Source: Calditrichota bacterium (GTDB lineage Bacteria > CLD3). Taken from it: DNA of 64,000 nt. The notes under the pieces were generated by a model, which was given only the letters and a program-made list of their open reading frames with translations, did no database searches and was not told the DNA's origin. Each line of letters starts with the position of its first letter. Positions within the stretch are counted from its first letter, which is position 1. The position numbers and the translations under genes were made by a program. The stretch lies in the NCBI GenBank assembly GCA_008501735.1, contig QQUF01000045.1:69735-133734 (forward strand). The letters are read 5' to 3'. This document shows positions 8,378 to 16,927 of the stretch, piece by piece.

Positions 8378-9147
8378 TCTCTGATGCTCATTTTGGCGAA
8401 TTTTATACAATCGAAAATAAATTCGAATATTTCCAAGAGTTTACTAAAAATTTAGATACTGACGCTTTGGTAATTTTAGGAGATTTTTTTGACTTTTGGT
8501 ATGAGTACAAACAAGTAATCCCAAAAAGACATTACAAGCTTCTACGAACAATGGAAACCTTAATTTCTAAAGGAACAAAGGTTTATTACCTTGCAGGAAA
8601 TCACGACTTTTCTTTAGGCAATTTTTTGGAAGAAGAAATTGGTTTACAAACATTTGGCAAAGAATCTCAATTTGCATTACAAAGTGGAGACAGAAAAATT
8701 CTTTGTGTTCACGGAGATGAAGCAAATGCTAAACTGAAATACCAATTTGTAAAAAAAATGCTCAAAAACGATGTTTGTAATAAATTTTTCTCTTGGATTC
8801 ACCCTGACATTGGAATTTATCTCGCTGACCAAATTTCAAGCAAAAATCGTTACTTACACGAATCCAAAAGTTTTCCTCAAGAATTTCCCGATGACTACGA
8901 CTTTCGTCTAGTTTCCTTCGCAAATGATAATTTAAAAAATGGATTCGACGGAGTAATAGCAGGTCATTATCACTTGCCAAGACTTTTAAGGTCATCAAAT
9001 GGTTTTTACTTGAATTTAGGTGATTGGCGAAAGAAATTTACTTTCGGTGAAATCATAAACGGTGAACCAAAATTATTCAAATGGAATGGTTCAATGAAAA
9101 TTCAAATTGATGGTTACTCACTTCAAAATCCTGAAATTTTTAAGTAA
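8353..9147 (+). CDS. lpxH: LpxH-like UDP-2,3-diacylglucosamine pyrophosphatase, no conventional start codon
   Basis: This calcineurin-like metallophosphoesterase resembles the LpxH enzymes that make lipid X for lipid A. Numbering from 8353, the metal motifs are S-D-A-H (10-13), G-D-F-F-D (43-47), G-N-H-D (82-85), H-G-D (120-122) and G-H-Y-H (204-207). The 'FDFWYEYK' and 'IHPD' segments are like other Bacteroidota copies. The first metal motif lies before any ATG, GTG or TTG in this frame: the frame opens at 8320 after a TGA and offers only ATC 8344, ATT 8353 or CTG 8359. A start at the in-frame TTG 8467 would delete the D-x-H motif. AAGGAAG (8333-8339) could serve as a ribosome binding site. 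The 5' limit given is therefore tentative. Confidence 0.75.
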   Translation: MQLEKATLISDAHFGEFYTIENKFEYFQEFTKNLDTDALVILGDFFDFWYEYKQVIPKRHYKLLRTMETLISKGTKVYYLAGNHDFSLGNFLEEEIGLQTFGKESQFALQSGDRKILCVHGDEANAKLKYQFVKKMLKNDVCNKFFSWIHPDIGIYLADQISSKNRYLHESKSFPQEFPDDYDFRLVSFANDNLKNGFDGVIAGHYHLPRLLRSSNGFYLNLGDWRKKFTFGEIINGEPKLFKWNGSMKIQIDGYSLQNPEIFK

Positions 9148-9179
9148 AATTATTGAATTGATTAATAAAGTATTAAAGG

Positions 9180-9195
9180 TTAGCTTTAAAGCTAA
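9180..9195. other. 16-bp perfect palindrome
   Basis: TTAGCTTTAAAGCTAA lies between the lpxH-like gene and the TPR lipoprotein gene, followed by AT-rich sequence with a short T-run. It may be a weak terminator or a protein-binding site. Confidence 0.35.
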
Positions 9196-9229
9196 ATTAA
9201 TTTTTAAATAGGTTTAAACCTTATTTTTT

Positions 9230-10477
9230 ATGATTTTTCGATTTACAAATATTTTTATTCTCTTTCTTGCTCTCAACCTTTTAAGCTGTGCTAATGAAAA
9301 AGTAGATTATGCAAAAGCATCAATTTATAACCGACTTGGAAAACTCTACTTAGAATATGGAAGTCAAAAAGATGCAGTAGATTTTTTTAACAAAACAATT
9401 GAGACTAAAAGCGACTTTGCTGATGCTTACTACAATCTTGGTTCAATTTATATTAGTATGGATAGCGTAAACCAAGCACTCTTTTACTTAAATAAAACTG
9501 TCGAAATTGATTCAAACCACATTGATTCTTACTTTAAACTTGGTAAAATTTATCAAAATTATCTTGATGATTTGGAAAAATCTGTTCAATCTTTTAATGA
9601 AGTGATTCAAATTAACCCAAATTTTGCAGAGGCTTACAATGCAATTGGTTACGCTTATTTTGATAAAAAATTTTATGAGAAAGCCGAAGAATATTATGCA
9701 AAAGCATTAAAAATTAAACCCGATTATGCTTATGGTTTTAACAATCTTGGTGAAGTGAACCTGAAACTTGGCAGACCACAAAAGGCAATAGACTTTTTCA
9801 AAAAAGCATTTACACTTGACCCAAATTTAATTGTTGCCTATAACAATCTTGGAAAAGTTTATCAAAGTCAGATGAAATGGGGTGAAGCATTGATTCATCA
9901 TCAATACGCTTTAAGCCTTGATACAAATTATTACCACGCAACCTTTGAGATTGCAAATGCAAATTTTGGAGATGGTAACATCAAAGAGGCAAAAAAATAC
10001 TACAAAAAAACAATCAAACTCAATCCAAAATTTGATATGGCTTTTACAAGACTTGGAATGTGCTACGTTAAAACCTTTAGAATCAAATCCAAAATTTTGG
10101 AAGAAGCAGTAAGATTACACAAACAAGCTATAAAATTAAATCCTAAAAACTTTGAAGCCTATAAAAATCTAGGACTCACTTACTTAAAAAAAGGCGATGA
10201 AGAACTCGCATTAAATAGTTTCCAAAAAGCTATAAATGTGAAGGAAGATTATGCTATCCCTTACTATCAAATCGGAATCATTTTCAAAGACAGAAGAAAT
10301 TTTCATAAAGCAATTGAATATCTTGAGAAATCAGTTTATTACGACCCTGATTACGCACCATCTTACGAAGCTTTAGGAGTTTCTTACAAAGAAATAGGTA
10401 AGTCAACAAAAGCGATTGAATACTTTAATCTTTACCAAAAAGCCGCAAATATTACTCCCGGAAACTTTAAGCATTAG
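9230..10477 (+). CDS. TPR-repeat lipoprotein
   Basis: The 415-residue protein has a lipoprotein signal peptide with lipobox L-L-S-C (Cys20). About ten tetratricopeptide repeats fill the rest, recognised by recurring 'A.YNLG..Y', 'A..YF.KAL' and 'P....AY' patterns. It is expected to be anchored to a membrane on the periplasmic side and to act as a protein-interaction scaffold. The partner is not evident. The DinB-like gene follows 8 nt later. Confidence 0.88.
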   Translation: MIFRFTNIFILFLALNLLSCANEKVDYAKASIYNRLGKLYLEYGSQKDAVDFFNKTIETKSDFADAYYNLGSIYISMDSVNQALFYLNKTVEIDSNHIDSYFKLGKIYQNYLDDLEKSVQSFNEVIQINPNFAEAYNAIGYAYFDKKFYEKAEEYYAKALKIKPDYAYGFNNLGEVNLKLGRPQKAIDFFKKAFTLDPNLIVAYNNLGKVYQSQMKWGEALIHHQYALSLDTNYYHATFEIANANFGDGNIKEAKKYYKKTIKLNPKFDMAFTRLGMCYVKTFRIKSKILEEAVRLHKQAIKLNPKNFEAYKNLGLTYLKKGDEELALNSFQKAINVKEDYAIPYYQIGIIFKDRRNFHKAIEYLEKSVYYDPDYAPSYEALGVSYKEIGKSTKAIEYFNLYQKAANITPGNFKH

Positions 10478-10485
10478 GATTTGAA

Positions 10486-11007
10486 ATGGAAATTGATTTG
10501 AATAAAGTCATTAAAGACTTCACACAAAATGTAAATACTCTGATGTGTCTTTTAGAAGGACTTTCTGAAGAGCAACTTCGTTGGAAGCCAAAAGAAAAAT
10601 CTTGGTCAATTCTTGAAGTCGTTGGTCATTTTTTAGACGAAGAAAAATTGGATTTTAGACTAAGAATTCAATCAACTTTTGAAAACCCAAACAAAAAATG
10701 GTACAGTTACGACCCAGAAGGTTTAGTTTATGCAAACAAGTACAACGAGCAAGATTTTGAAAAAACACTAAATGATTTCTTAGAAGAAAGAATGAAGTCT
10801 TTGACTTGGTTAAAGTCTTTAGAAAACCCAAATTGGGATTTGATTTACTCTTTGCACCCAGCAGGAAATTTCACAACAGGTGAACTACTCTGCTCTTGGC
10901 TCGCTCACGATTGGTTACATTTTGAGCAAATTCTAAAGCTCAAAGTTCTTTTCTTAAAAAATAACAATCCAAAATATCCAATCCGCTACTCAGGTTTTAA
11001 AGAGTAA
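10486..11007 (+). CDS. DinB-superfamily protein
   Basis: The 173-residue four-helix protein has the DinB/YfiT layout: 'LSEEQLRWKPKEKSWSILEV', then G-H-F and a C-terminal 'AHDWLHFEQI' that would supply metal-binding His residues. Family members include thiol transferases and enzymes of unknown activity. It ends 4 nt before the convergent E1 gene. Confidence 0.8.
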   Translation: MEIDLNKVIKDFTQNVNTLMCLLEGLSEEQLRWKPKEKSWSILEVVGHFLDEEKLDFRLRIQSTFENPNKKWYSYDPEGLVYANKYNEQDFEKTLNDFLEERMKSLTWLKSLENPNWDLIYSLHPAGNFTTGELLCSWLAHDWLHFEQILKLKVLFLKNNNPKYPIRYSGFKE

Positions 11008-11011
11008 ATAT

Positions 11012-13414
11012 TTAAAACACTTTCGGAAATTTGCTTGGATTAGCCTCATTCATTAATTCGTAAGCGACATCAAAAAGGTCTTCTGCACTTGGTTTTGTAA
11101 AATAATCTCCGTCAGTTCCATAAGCAGGTCGATTTGGTTTTGCACTCAAAGTTCTTGGTTCTGAATCCAAATGGAAATATCCTTTTTGCTCCTCCAAAAC
11201 TTTCTGCATCATAAAAGCAGTTGTTCCTCCCGGCATATCTTCATCGAAGAAAATTACTCGGTTTGTCTTTTTCAAAGATTCAACAATTTTATGCTCTAAG
11301 TCAAAAGGTAACAAAGTCTGCACGTCAATAATTTCAATTGAAATTCCGACTTCCTCCAAAAGTTTCGAGGCTTCGTCAGCAATCTTGCAACAAGCTCCGT
11401 AAGTAACAACCGTAACGTCTGTTCCTTCTTGCAAGGTTTCAGGAATCCCAAAAGCTAAAGTGAATTCGCCAATGTTGTCGGGCATTGTTTCTTTTGTTCT
11501 GTAACCATTCAAAACTTCAACTAAAATCGCTGGGTCGTCGCTTCTGAAAAGTGTATTATAGAATCCTGACGCTTGAGTCATATTTCTTGGAACTAAGACG
11601 TGAACACCACGAACTGCATTCAAAATCATTGCCATTGGAGAACCTGAGTGCCAAATCCCTTCTAATCTGTGTCCCTTTGTTCTGACAATCAAAGGTGATT
11701 TTTGTCCACCTTTTGTTCTGTATTGCAAAGTTGCTAAGTCATCTGAAATTATTTGTAAAGCGTAAGGTAAGTAGTCTAAATATTGAATGTCAGCAATTGG
11801 TCTAAGTCCTCTCATCGCAGAGCCAATTCCTTGTCCAACAATCGAAGCCTCACGAATCCCTGTATCAGTTACCCGAAGAAGTCCGAATTTTTCTTGCAAA
11901 GTTTCAAAAGCTAAATTCACTCCACCCATTTGTCCGATGTCTTCACCAATTGCATAAATTCTCGAATCTCTTTCCATATTTTTATCGAAACATTCTTTAA
12001 TCAAAATTCTTCCGTCAACATTTTCTGAATTCTCAGAATATTTTGGAGAAGTGTTTTCGACTTTGAAAGGTGAGTTTTCAGAAATACTAAAATGGTGAGA
12101 AACGTATTTTTTCTCACTCTCGTTGTAATAGTTTTGTGAAAATTCAAGTAAATCTGTTCTTGCTTGAGAATCCAATTCTTTAGTTGCAATCAAAACTCGT
12201 TTTGTGGCTTTCAAAAGTTCTCTTCTGTAAGGTGATTGCATTGCATTTAGTTTTGTAACTTCTGATTGAATTTTGTTTTTGATATTTTCGGCTATGTAAG
12301 GATTTTGAGCTACTTTTTCAATTTTCTCAACAAAAGTATTAAGCTCATTTTTGATTGGAGTAACGTATTTTTTCCAAGCTGAATCTCTCACTTCTGCTAC
12401 AAATTTTTTGTCTTCTTTTTCGATTGCTTCGATTTCAGACTCACTGACAATTTTGTTTTCAATAATCCATTTCCGCATTTGAGCGATTCCGTCAAATTCT
12501 TTTTCCCAACCTAAACGGTCTTTTGTTTTGTATCGCTCGTGGCTTCCGCTTGTTGAATGCCCTTGAGGTTGAGTCAGTTCATAAATGTGAAAAATTGCAG
12601 GAGTGTGATTTTTGCGAATTTCTTCAATTCCGCTTTTGTAAGTCTGACAAAGGCTTGCATAATCCCAACCTTTTACGTGAAAAATCTTAAATCCTTTGTG
12701 GCTTTCCGTTTCTCGAAATCCTTCCAAAGCATCTGAAATTGATTCTTTAGTTGTCTGAAATTCGTTTCCGACACTGATTCCAAATCCGTCGTCCCAAACT
12801 GAAACTGCCATTGGAATTTGTAAAACTCCAGCAGCATTAATAGCTTCAAAGAAAATTCCTTCACTTGTACTTGCGTTTCCAATGGTTGTAAAAGTTACTT
12901 CGTTTCCATTTTTTGAAAATCCTTTTTGAGCATTTTTTAATTCAGGAATATCTCTGTAAAGTTTACTTGCGTAAGCCAAACCAAGAGATTTTGCCATTTG
13001 TGCTGCTGTTGGGCTCAAGTCTGCTGCACAATTTTTCGACTTTGTCAAATCGTTAAAATTACCATTTTCATCTAAAAATCTTGTTGCAAAATGTCCGTTC
13101 ATTTGCCTTCCCGCAGAAGCTGGGTCATTTTCAACATTTGTGTCTGCGTAAAGTTGTGCGAAAAATTGTTCGTAAGTTGTCATTCCAGTTGCAAACATAA
13201 AAGTTTGGTCTCTGTAATAACCTGCACGAAAATCACCTTCCTTAAATGCGTGAGCCATTGCAACTTGAGGAATTTCTTTTCCATCTCCAAAAATCCCGAA
13301 CTTAGCCTTACCCATAAAAACTTCTTTTCGGCTAACCAAACTAACTGTTCGACTTCTGAAAGCTGTTCTGTAATCTTCAATTATGATTTTTTTAGAATGT
13401 GGTAATTTTGGCAT
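11012..13414 (-). CDS. 2-oxoacid dehydrogenase E1, fused alpha and beta subunits (branched-chain type)
   Basis: The 800-residue protein joins an E1-alpha half (about 1-420, ThDP motif region 'GNASTSEGIFFEAINAAG') and an E1-beta half (about 470-800, 'AIGEDIGQMGGVNLAFE', 'ASIVGQGIG', 'IDVQTLLPFD'). It decarboxylates a 2-oxoacid and transfers the acyl group to lipoylated E2. Fused E1 of this type is common in Bacteroidota and is usually assigned to branched-chain 2-oxoacids; specificity is inferred. The ThDP motif reads G-N-A, not the usual G-D-G. It is third in an apparent operon after the B12-binding protein and lipB, which supplies the lipoyl group for E2. No E2 or E3 is in the window. Confidence 0.9.
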   Translation of the reverse strand: MPKLPHSKKIIIEDYRTAFRSRTVSLVSRKEVFMGKAKFGIFGDGKEIPQVAMAHAFKEGDFRAGYYRDQTFMFATGMTTYEQFFAQLYADTNVENDPASAGRQMNGHFATRFLDENGNFNDLTKSKNCAADLSPTAAQMAKSLGLAYASKLYRDIPELKNAQKGFSKNGNEVTFTTIGNASTSEGIFFEAINAAGVLQIPMAVSVWDDGFGISVGNEFQTTKESISDALEGFRETESHKGFKIFHVKGWDYASLCQTYKSGIEEIRKNHTPAIFHIYELTQPQGHSTSGSHERYKTKDRLGWEKEFDGIAQMRKWIIENKIVSESEIEAIEKEDKKFVAEVRDSAWKKYVTPIKNELNTFVEKIEKVAQNPYIAENIKNKIQSEVTKLNAMQSPYRRELLKATKRVLIATKELDSQARTDLLEFSQNYYNESEKKYVSHHFSISENSPFKVENTSPKYSENSENVDGRILIKECFDKNMERDSRIYAIGEDIGQMGGVNLAFETLQEKFGLLRVTDTGIREASIVGQGIGSAMRGLRPIADIQYLDYLPYALQIISDDLATLQYRTKGGQKSPLIVRTKGHRLEGIWHSGSPMAMILNAVRGVHVLVPRNMTQASGFYNTLFRSDDPAILVEVLNGYRTKETMPDNIGEFTLAFGIPETLQEGTDVTVVTYGACCKIADEASKLLEEVGISIEIIDVQTLLPFDLEHKIVESLKKTNRVIFFDEDMPGGTTAFMMQKVLEEQKGYFHLDSEPRTLSAKPNRPAYGTDGDYFTKPSAEDLFDVAYELMNEANPSKFPKVF

Positions 13415-13446
13415 TTATTTTCCTCTGATAAAATATTTTTAAATCT

Positions 13447-14136
13447 TTAGTTTTCGTTTAGTGTAAAAATTTCTTCATTTTCCCCAAATTTAACTTCGGC
13501 ATCGAAAATTTCACTGAATTTTTTAATTAAAATTGGCTCAACTTCTGCCCTTGAAATCGATTTCCCTAAAAGTTTTTCGATTGAAGTAACGGGTTTGTCA
13601 GTAATTCCACAAGGAATAATTTTTTGGAAATAACTTAAATCGCTATTTACGTTTAGTGCAAATCCGTGCATTGTAACCCATTTTTTTGTATTAATTCCCA
13701 TCGCACAAACTTTCGCTCCTTTCACCCAAACGCCAGTTAACCCCTTAAGCCTTTCACCTTTAATTCCAAATTCTGAAAGTGTTTGAATTATCACTTCTTC
13801 CAAATCTCGAAGGTAAATGTGAAGGTCAGGTTTAAAATTATTCAAGTTCAAAATCGGATAGCCAACAAGTTGTCCAGGTCCGTGATAAGTTATGTCTCCA
13901 CCACGTTCGATTTTGAAAAATTTTGCTTGATTTTTTTGAAGCCCAAAATCATTTAAAAGCAAATTAGTTTCGCTTCCAGTTTTGCCAAGAGTAAAAGTGT
14001 GTGAATGCTCAAGTAAAAGTAAAGAATTGTTTAATTTTCCTTCAATAACTTCTGCTTGAAGAAATTTTTGCAAGTCCCAGATTTTTTCGTAATCTTCCAA
14101 ACCTAAAGAATAAACTGTTACTTTTTTTGCATTCAA
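13447..14136 (-). CDS. lipB: Octanoyltransferase (lipoate biosynthesis)
   Basis: The 229-residue LipB moves octanoate from acyl carrier protein to lipoyl domains. Conserved blocks are 'RGGDITYHGPGQLVGYPI', the active-site lysine in 'GAKVCAMGI', 'MHGFALNV' and the catalytic cysteine in 'IIPCGI'. It starts 3 nt after the stop of the cobalamin-binding gene and lies 32 nt upstream of fused E1, a setting that fits lipoylation of the 2-oxoacid dehydrogenase. Confidence 0.96.
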   Translation of the reverse strand: MNAKKVTVYSLGLEDYEKIWDLQKFLQAEVIEGKLNNSLLLLEHSHTFTLGKTGSETNLLLNDFGLQKNQAKFFKIERGGDITYHGPGQLVGYPILNLNNFKPDLHIYLRDLEEVIIQTLSEFGIKGERLKGLTGVWVKGAKVCAMGINTKKWVTMHGFALNVNSDLSYFQKIIPCGITDKPVTSIEKLLGKSISRAEVEPILIKKFSEIFDAEVKFGENEEIFTLNEN

Positions 14137-14139
14137 AAT

Positions 14140-14547
14140 TTACTTTGACTTTCCCCAGTTTTCTAAAAATGAAATCACTTTTGTAGTTGGAGTTCCGGGA
14201 GTAAAAATTTCTCCAACTCCAATTTCTTTGAGGCTTTTTACATCTGCGTCAGGAATAATTCCACCGCCAAAAAGTAAAATTTCATCAGCCTCTTCATTTT
14301 TGAGAAGTTCTAAAATCTTTGGGAAAATCATATTGTGAGCACCCGAAAGAATCGAAAGTCCGATTGCATCAACGTCTTCTTGGATTGCGGCTGAGACAAT
14401 CATTTCAGGAGTTTGGTGAAGTCCAGTGTAAATTACTTCCATTCCTGCATCACGCAAAGCATTTGCAATCACTTTTGCACCTCTATCGTGTCCGTCAAGT
14501 CCAGGTTTTGCAATTAAAACTCTAAGTTTTTTATCCAAATTTATCAC
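14140..14547 (-). CDS. Stand-alone cobalamin-binding subunit (methylmalonyl-CoA mutase C-terminal type)
   Basis: The 135-residue protein is a B12-binding Rossmann domain. It has the D-G-H-D-R-G motif whose His ligates cobalt, then 'GLSILSGAH' and '[10 protein letters not shown]'. It corresponds to the C-terminal domain of methylmalonyl-CoA mutase, encoded separately here. It needs a TIM-barrel partner elsewhere in the genome. Being first in an operon with lipB and E1 links it to propionyl-CoA or branched-chain amino acid breakdown. Confidence 0.9.
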   Translation of the reverse strand: MINLDKKLRVLIAKPGLDGHDRGAKVIANALRDAGMEVIYTGLHQTPEMIVSAAIQEDVDAIGLSILSGAHNMIFPKILELLKNEEADEILLFGGGIIPDADVKSLKEIGVGEIFTPGTPTTKVISFLENWGKSK

Positions 14548-14626
14548 CGAAAATTAAAATTCTGAGTCGTTTTTGAGAAGCGGAAATTTATTCTTTTTTT
14601 ACACTTTTTGCAAGACTTATTGAATG

Positions 14627-14659
14627 TTGCAAAAATGTTAGAATCAAAGATTAAATTTG
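14627..14659 (+). promoter_or_regulatory. Predicted Bacteroidota-type promoter
   Basis: TTG (14627-14629) and TAAATTTG (14652-14659) fit the -33 TTG and -7 TAnnTTTG elements, with slightly long spacing (22 nt). It precedes the ABC-F gene. Between it and the ATG are three copies of an AATTCTTA-like octamer. Confidence 0.35.
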
Positions 14660-14750
14660 CAGAAATCTAATAATTCTTAATTCTTAATTCCGAATTCTTA
14701 ATTATTTAACTATTTTCCGCAAAATTTTAAATTAGAAAAAATATTAGAAA

Positions 14751-16661
14751 ATGATACAAGTTACAAACCTAAGCCTCAACTACGGCTCAAAAGATATTTT
14801 CATAAATGCTTCACTTGGTATTAGAAACGGAGAAAGAATTGGTTTAATCGGTCCAAATGGGATTGGGAAAACAACATTTTTTAGAATCTTGAACGGCACA
14901 GTTGAAGCTCAAGGAAAAGTCGTAATTCCAAAAGATTACAGAATCGGTTACTTAGAACAAGAAGCTATTGAAGTTCACGGAACTACTCTACTCGAAGAAT
15001 CTTTAAACGCTTTTCCTGAACTTTTAGAAGCCCAAGCAAAAATCAAAAAATTGGAAAAAGAAATTGAAAACGACCCAATGAACGAAGAGTTAATCGAAGA
15101 ATTTGGAGATTTACATCATTTTTTCGATGAACACGGTGGTTGGCAAATGGAAGCAAACGCTGGAAAAGTCCTAACAGGTTTAGGATTCAAAGCAAGTGAA
15201 TTTGACCTTCCTGTCGAAAGTTTTTCAGGTGGTTGGCAAATGAGAATTGCTTTGGCAAAATTGCTAATTCAAAGCCCGAATCTTCTGCTACTTGACGAAC
15301 CTACAAACCACTTGGATTTGGACAGTATTTTTTGGTTTGAAAATTACCTTAAAAGCTATGAAGGAAGTGTAATTCTCATTTCTCACGACATTCGCTTTTT
15401 GAACAACGTAATTAATAAAACTGTGGAAATTACAAATCAGAGTTTTGTAGAATACACTGGAAATTATGACGATTACGTAAGAATTAAATGGGAAAGAATT
15501 GAGCGTCAAGAACAACTTCAAACCACGCAACAAAAGAAAATTGACCGTCTTCAAAGTTTTGTTGAAAGGTTTCGTTACAAACAAAGCAAGGCAAAACAAG
15601 TTCAGAGTAAAATCAAATTTATCGAAAAAATGGACGTTGTCAAAGTTGACGATGCTTCTATCCAAACTGCAAATTTCCGTTTCCCAACTCCTCACAGAAG
15701 TAGCCTTGAAATTGCAAATCTTGAAAAAGTTAAAAAAGTTTACGGCGATAAATTAATTTTTGAAAATGTCAATTTTGATATTCGACGTGGCGATAAAATT
15801 GCTTTTGTCGGACCAAACGGAACAGGAAAGTCCACACTAAGTAGAATAATTTCCCAAAAAGAAGCACCAACCGATGGAATTGCAAAATTTGGAACTTTGG
15901 TTCAAATGGACTTTTATTCTCAGCATTCAGCAGACGAGTTGACACACACGAACACGATTTTAGAAGAAATGGAAAACGAAACTACTTTGGAACACTATCC
16001 TCAACTTCGCAAGATTTTGGGAAATTTCCTATTTAGTGGCGATGACATTCAGAAGAAAATTGGAGTTCTTAGTGGTGGTGAAAAAAGTAGAGTTTGTTTG
16101 GCAAAAATGATGCTTCACACTTCAAATTTTCTGATTTTTGATGAGCCAACAAATCACTTGGACATTTACACAAAAGAAGTTTTGAAACAAGCCTTGAATG
16201 CTTTTGAAGGTGCTTTGTTGGTAATTTCTCACGACAGGGAATTTTTGAGCGGACTTGTCAACCGAGTAATTGAAATCGAAAACAAAACTTTAAAAGCTCA
16301 CCTTTTGGATTTTGAAAGCTACTTAGAGAAAAAAGAAAAGGAAGTTTTGTCTTCTGGAACTGAAGGAGAAGGCAAAAAGACAAATGAAACCAAAGCCGAA
16401 AGAATCGCAAAACGTGAAGCAGAGAAAGACATCAAAAGAAAAAAAAGTAACCTTCAAAAGAAGATTAAAAAAATCGAAAAAGAAATTGAAACTAAAGAAG
16501 CTGAAATTGTAAAAATTGAATCAGAACTTGCAAAAAAAGAAGTTTACTTAAACAGAATCAAAGTCAAAGACTTAACCAAAACAATCGAAACTACAAAAAA
16601 AGAAATCGAAGAACTTTGGGTTACTTTAGATGCTTTGTTAGTTGATATGGAGGATTTTTAA
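14751..16661 (+). CDS. ABC-F family ATPase
   Basis: The 636-residue protein has two ABC domains and no membrane segment. Walker A motifs are 'GPNGIGKTT' and 'GPNGTGKST', signatures 'SFSGGWQMR' and 'LSGGEKSR', and Walker B 'LLLLDEPTNHLD' and 'LIFDEPTNHLD'. The linker between the domains and a Lys/Glu-rich C-terminal coiled coil (about 545-630) suit the Uup/YdiF-like group that acts on ribosomes. Resistance function cannot be inferred. Downstream lies a tandem-repeat array. Confidence 0.94.
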   Translation: MIQVTNLSLNYGSKDIFINASLGIRNGERIGLIGPNGIGKTTFFRILNGTVEAQGKVVIPKDYRIGYLEQEAIEVHGTTLLEESLNAFPELLEAQAKIKKLEKEIENDPMNEELIEEFGDLHHFFDEHGGWQMEANAGKVLTGLGFKASEFDLPVESFSGGWQMRIALAKLLIQSPNLLLLDEPTNHLDLDSIFWFENYLKSYEGSVILISHDIRFLNNVINKTVEITNQSFVEYTGNYDDYVRIKWERIERQEQLQTTQQKKIDRLQSFVERFRYKQSKAKQVQSKIKFIEKMDVVKVDDASIQTANFRFPTPHRSSLEIANLEKVKKVYGDKLIFENVNFDIRRGDKIAFVGPNGTGKSTLSRIISQKEAPTDGIAKFGTLVQMDFYSQHSADELTHTNTILEEMENETTLEHYPQLRKILGNFLFSGDDIQKKIGVLSGGEKSRVCLAKMMLHTSNFLIFDEPTNHLDIYTKEVLKQALNAFEGALLVISHDREFLSGLVNRVIEIENKTLKAHLLDFESYLEKKEKEVLSSGTEGEGKKTNETKAERIAKREAEKDIKRKKSNLQKKIKKIEKEIETKEAEIVKIESELAKKEVYLNRIKVKDLTKTIETTKKEIEELWVTLDALLVDMEDF

Positions 16662-16670
16662 GGCGTTTTT

Positions 16671-16836
16671 GGTTTCCACAAGAGAAACTCTTACAAAGTG
16701 AGTTGTACATCTTGGTATCTTGTGATGTCTAGGGTTTCCACAAGAGAAACTCTTACAAAGTGAGTTGTACATCTTGGTATCTTGTGATGTCTAGGGTTTC
16801 CACAAGAGAAACCCTTACAAAGCACCTTTACATCTT
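16671..16836. repeat. 62-bp tandem repeat, about 2.7 copies
   Basis: Copies begin at 16671, 16733 and 16795. The first two are identical over 62 bp; the third keeps about 42 bp and then diverges. Each opens with GGTTTCC-ACAAG-AGAAAC, a degenerate form of the palindrome found elsewhere in this island, including the same ACAAG loop. Confidence 0.92.
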
Positions 16837-16866
16837 TTCTCTTATGCTATATCACATACTGTGTAA

Positions 16867-16887
16867 GGGCAACCCTTGTGGTTGCCC
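16867..16887. repeat. REP-like palindrome
   Basis: Arms GGGCAACC (16867-16874) and GGTTGCCC (16880-16887) enclose CTTGT; pairing extends to 10 bp with the flanking AA/TT. It lies between the ABC-F gene and the 3' end of hsdR and may also work as a hairpin that ends transcripts. Confidence 0.88.
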
Positions 16888-16927
16888 TTCTGACTTTGCC
16901 CTTTTGACTTTGCCCTTTTGTTACCAC

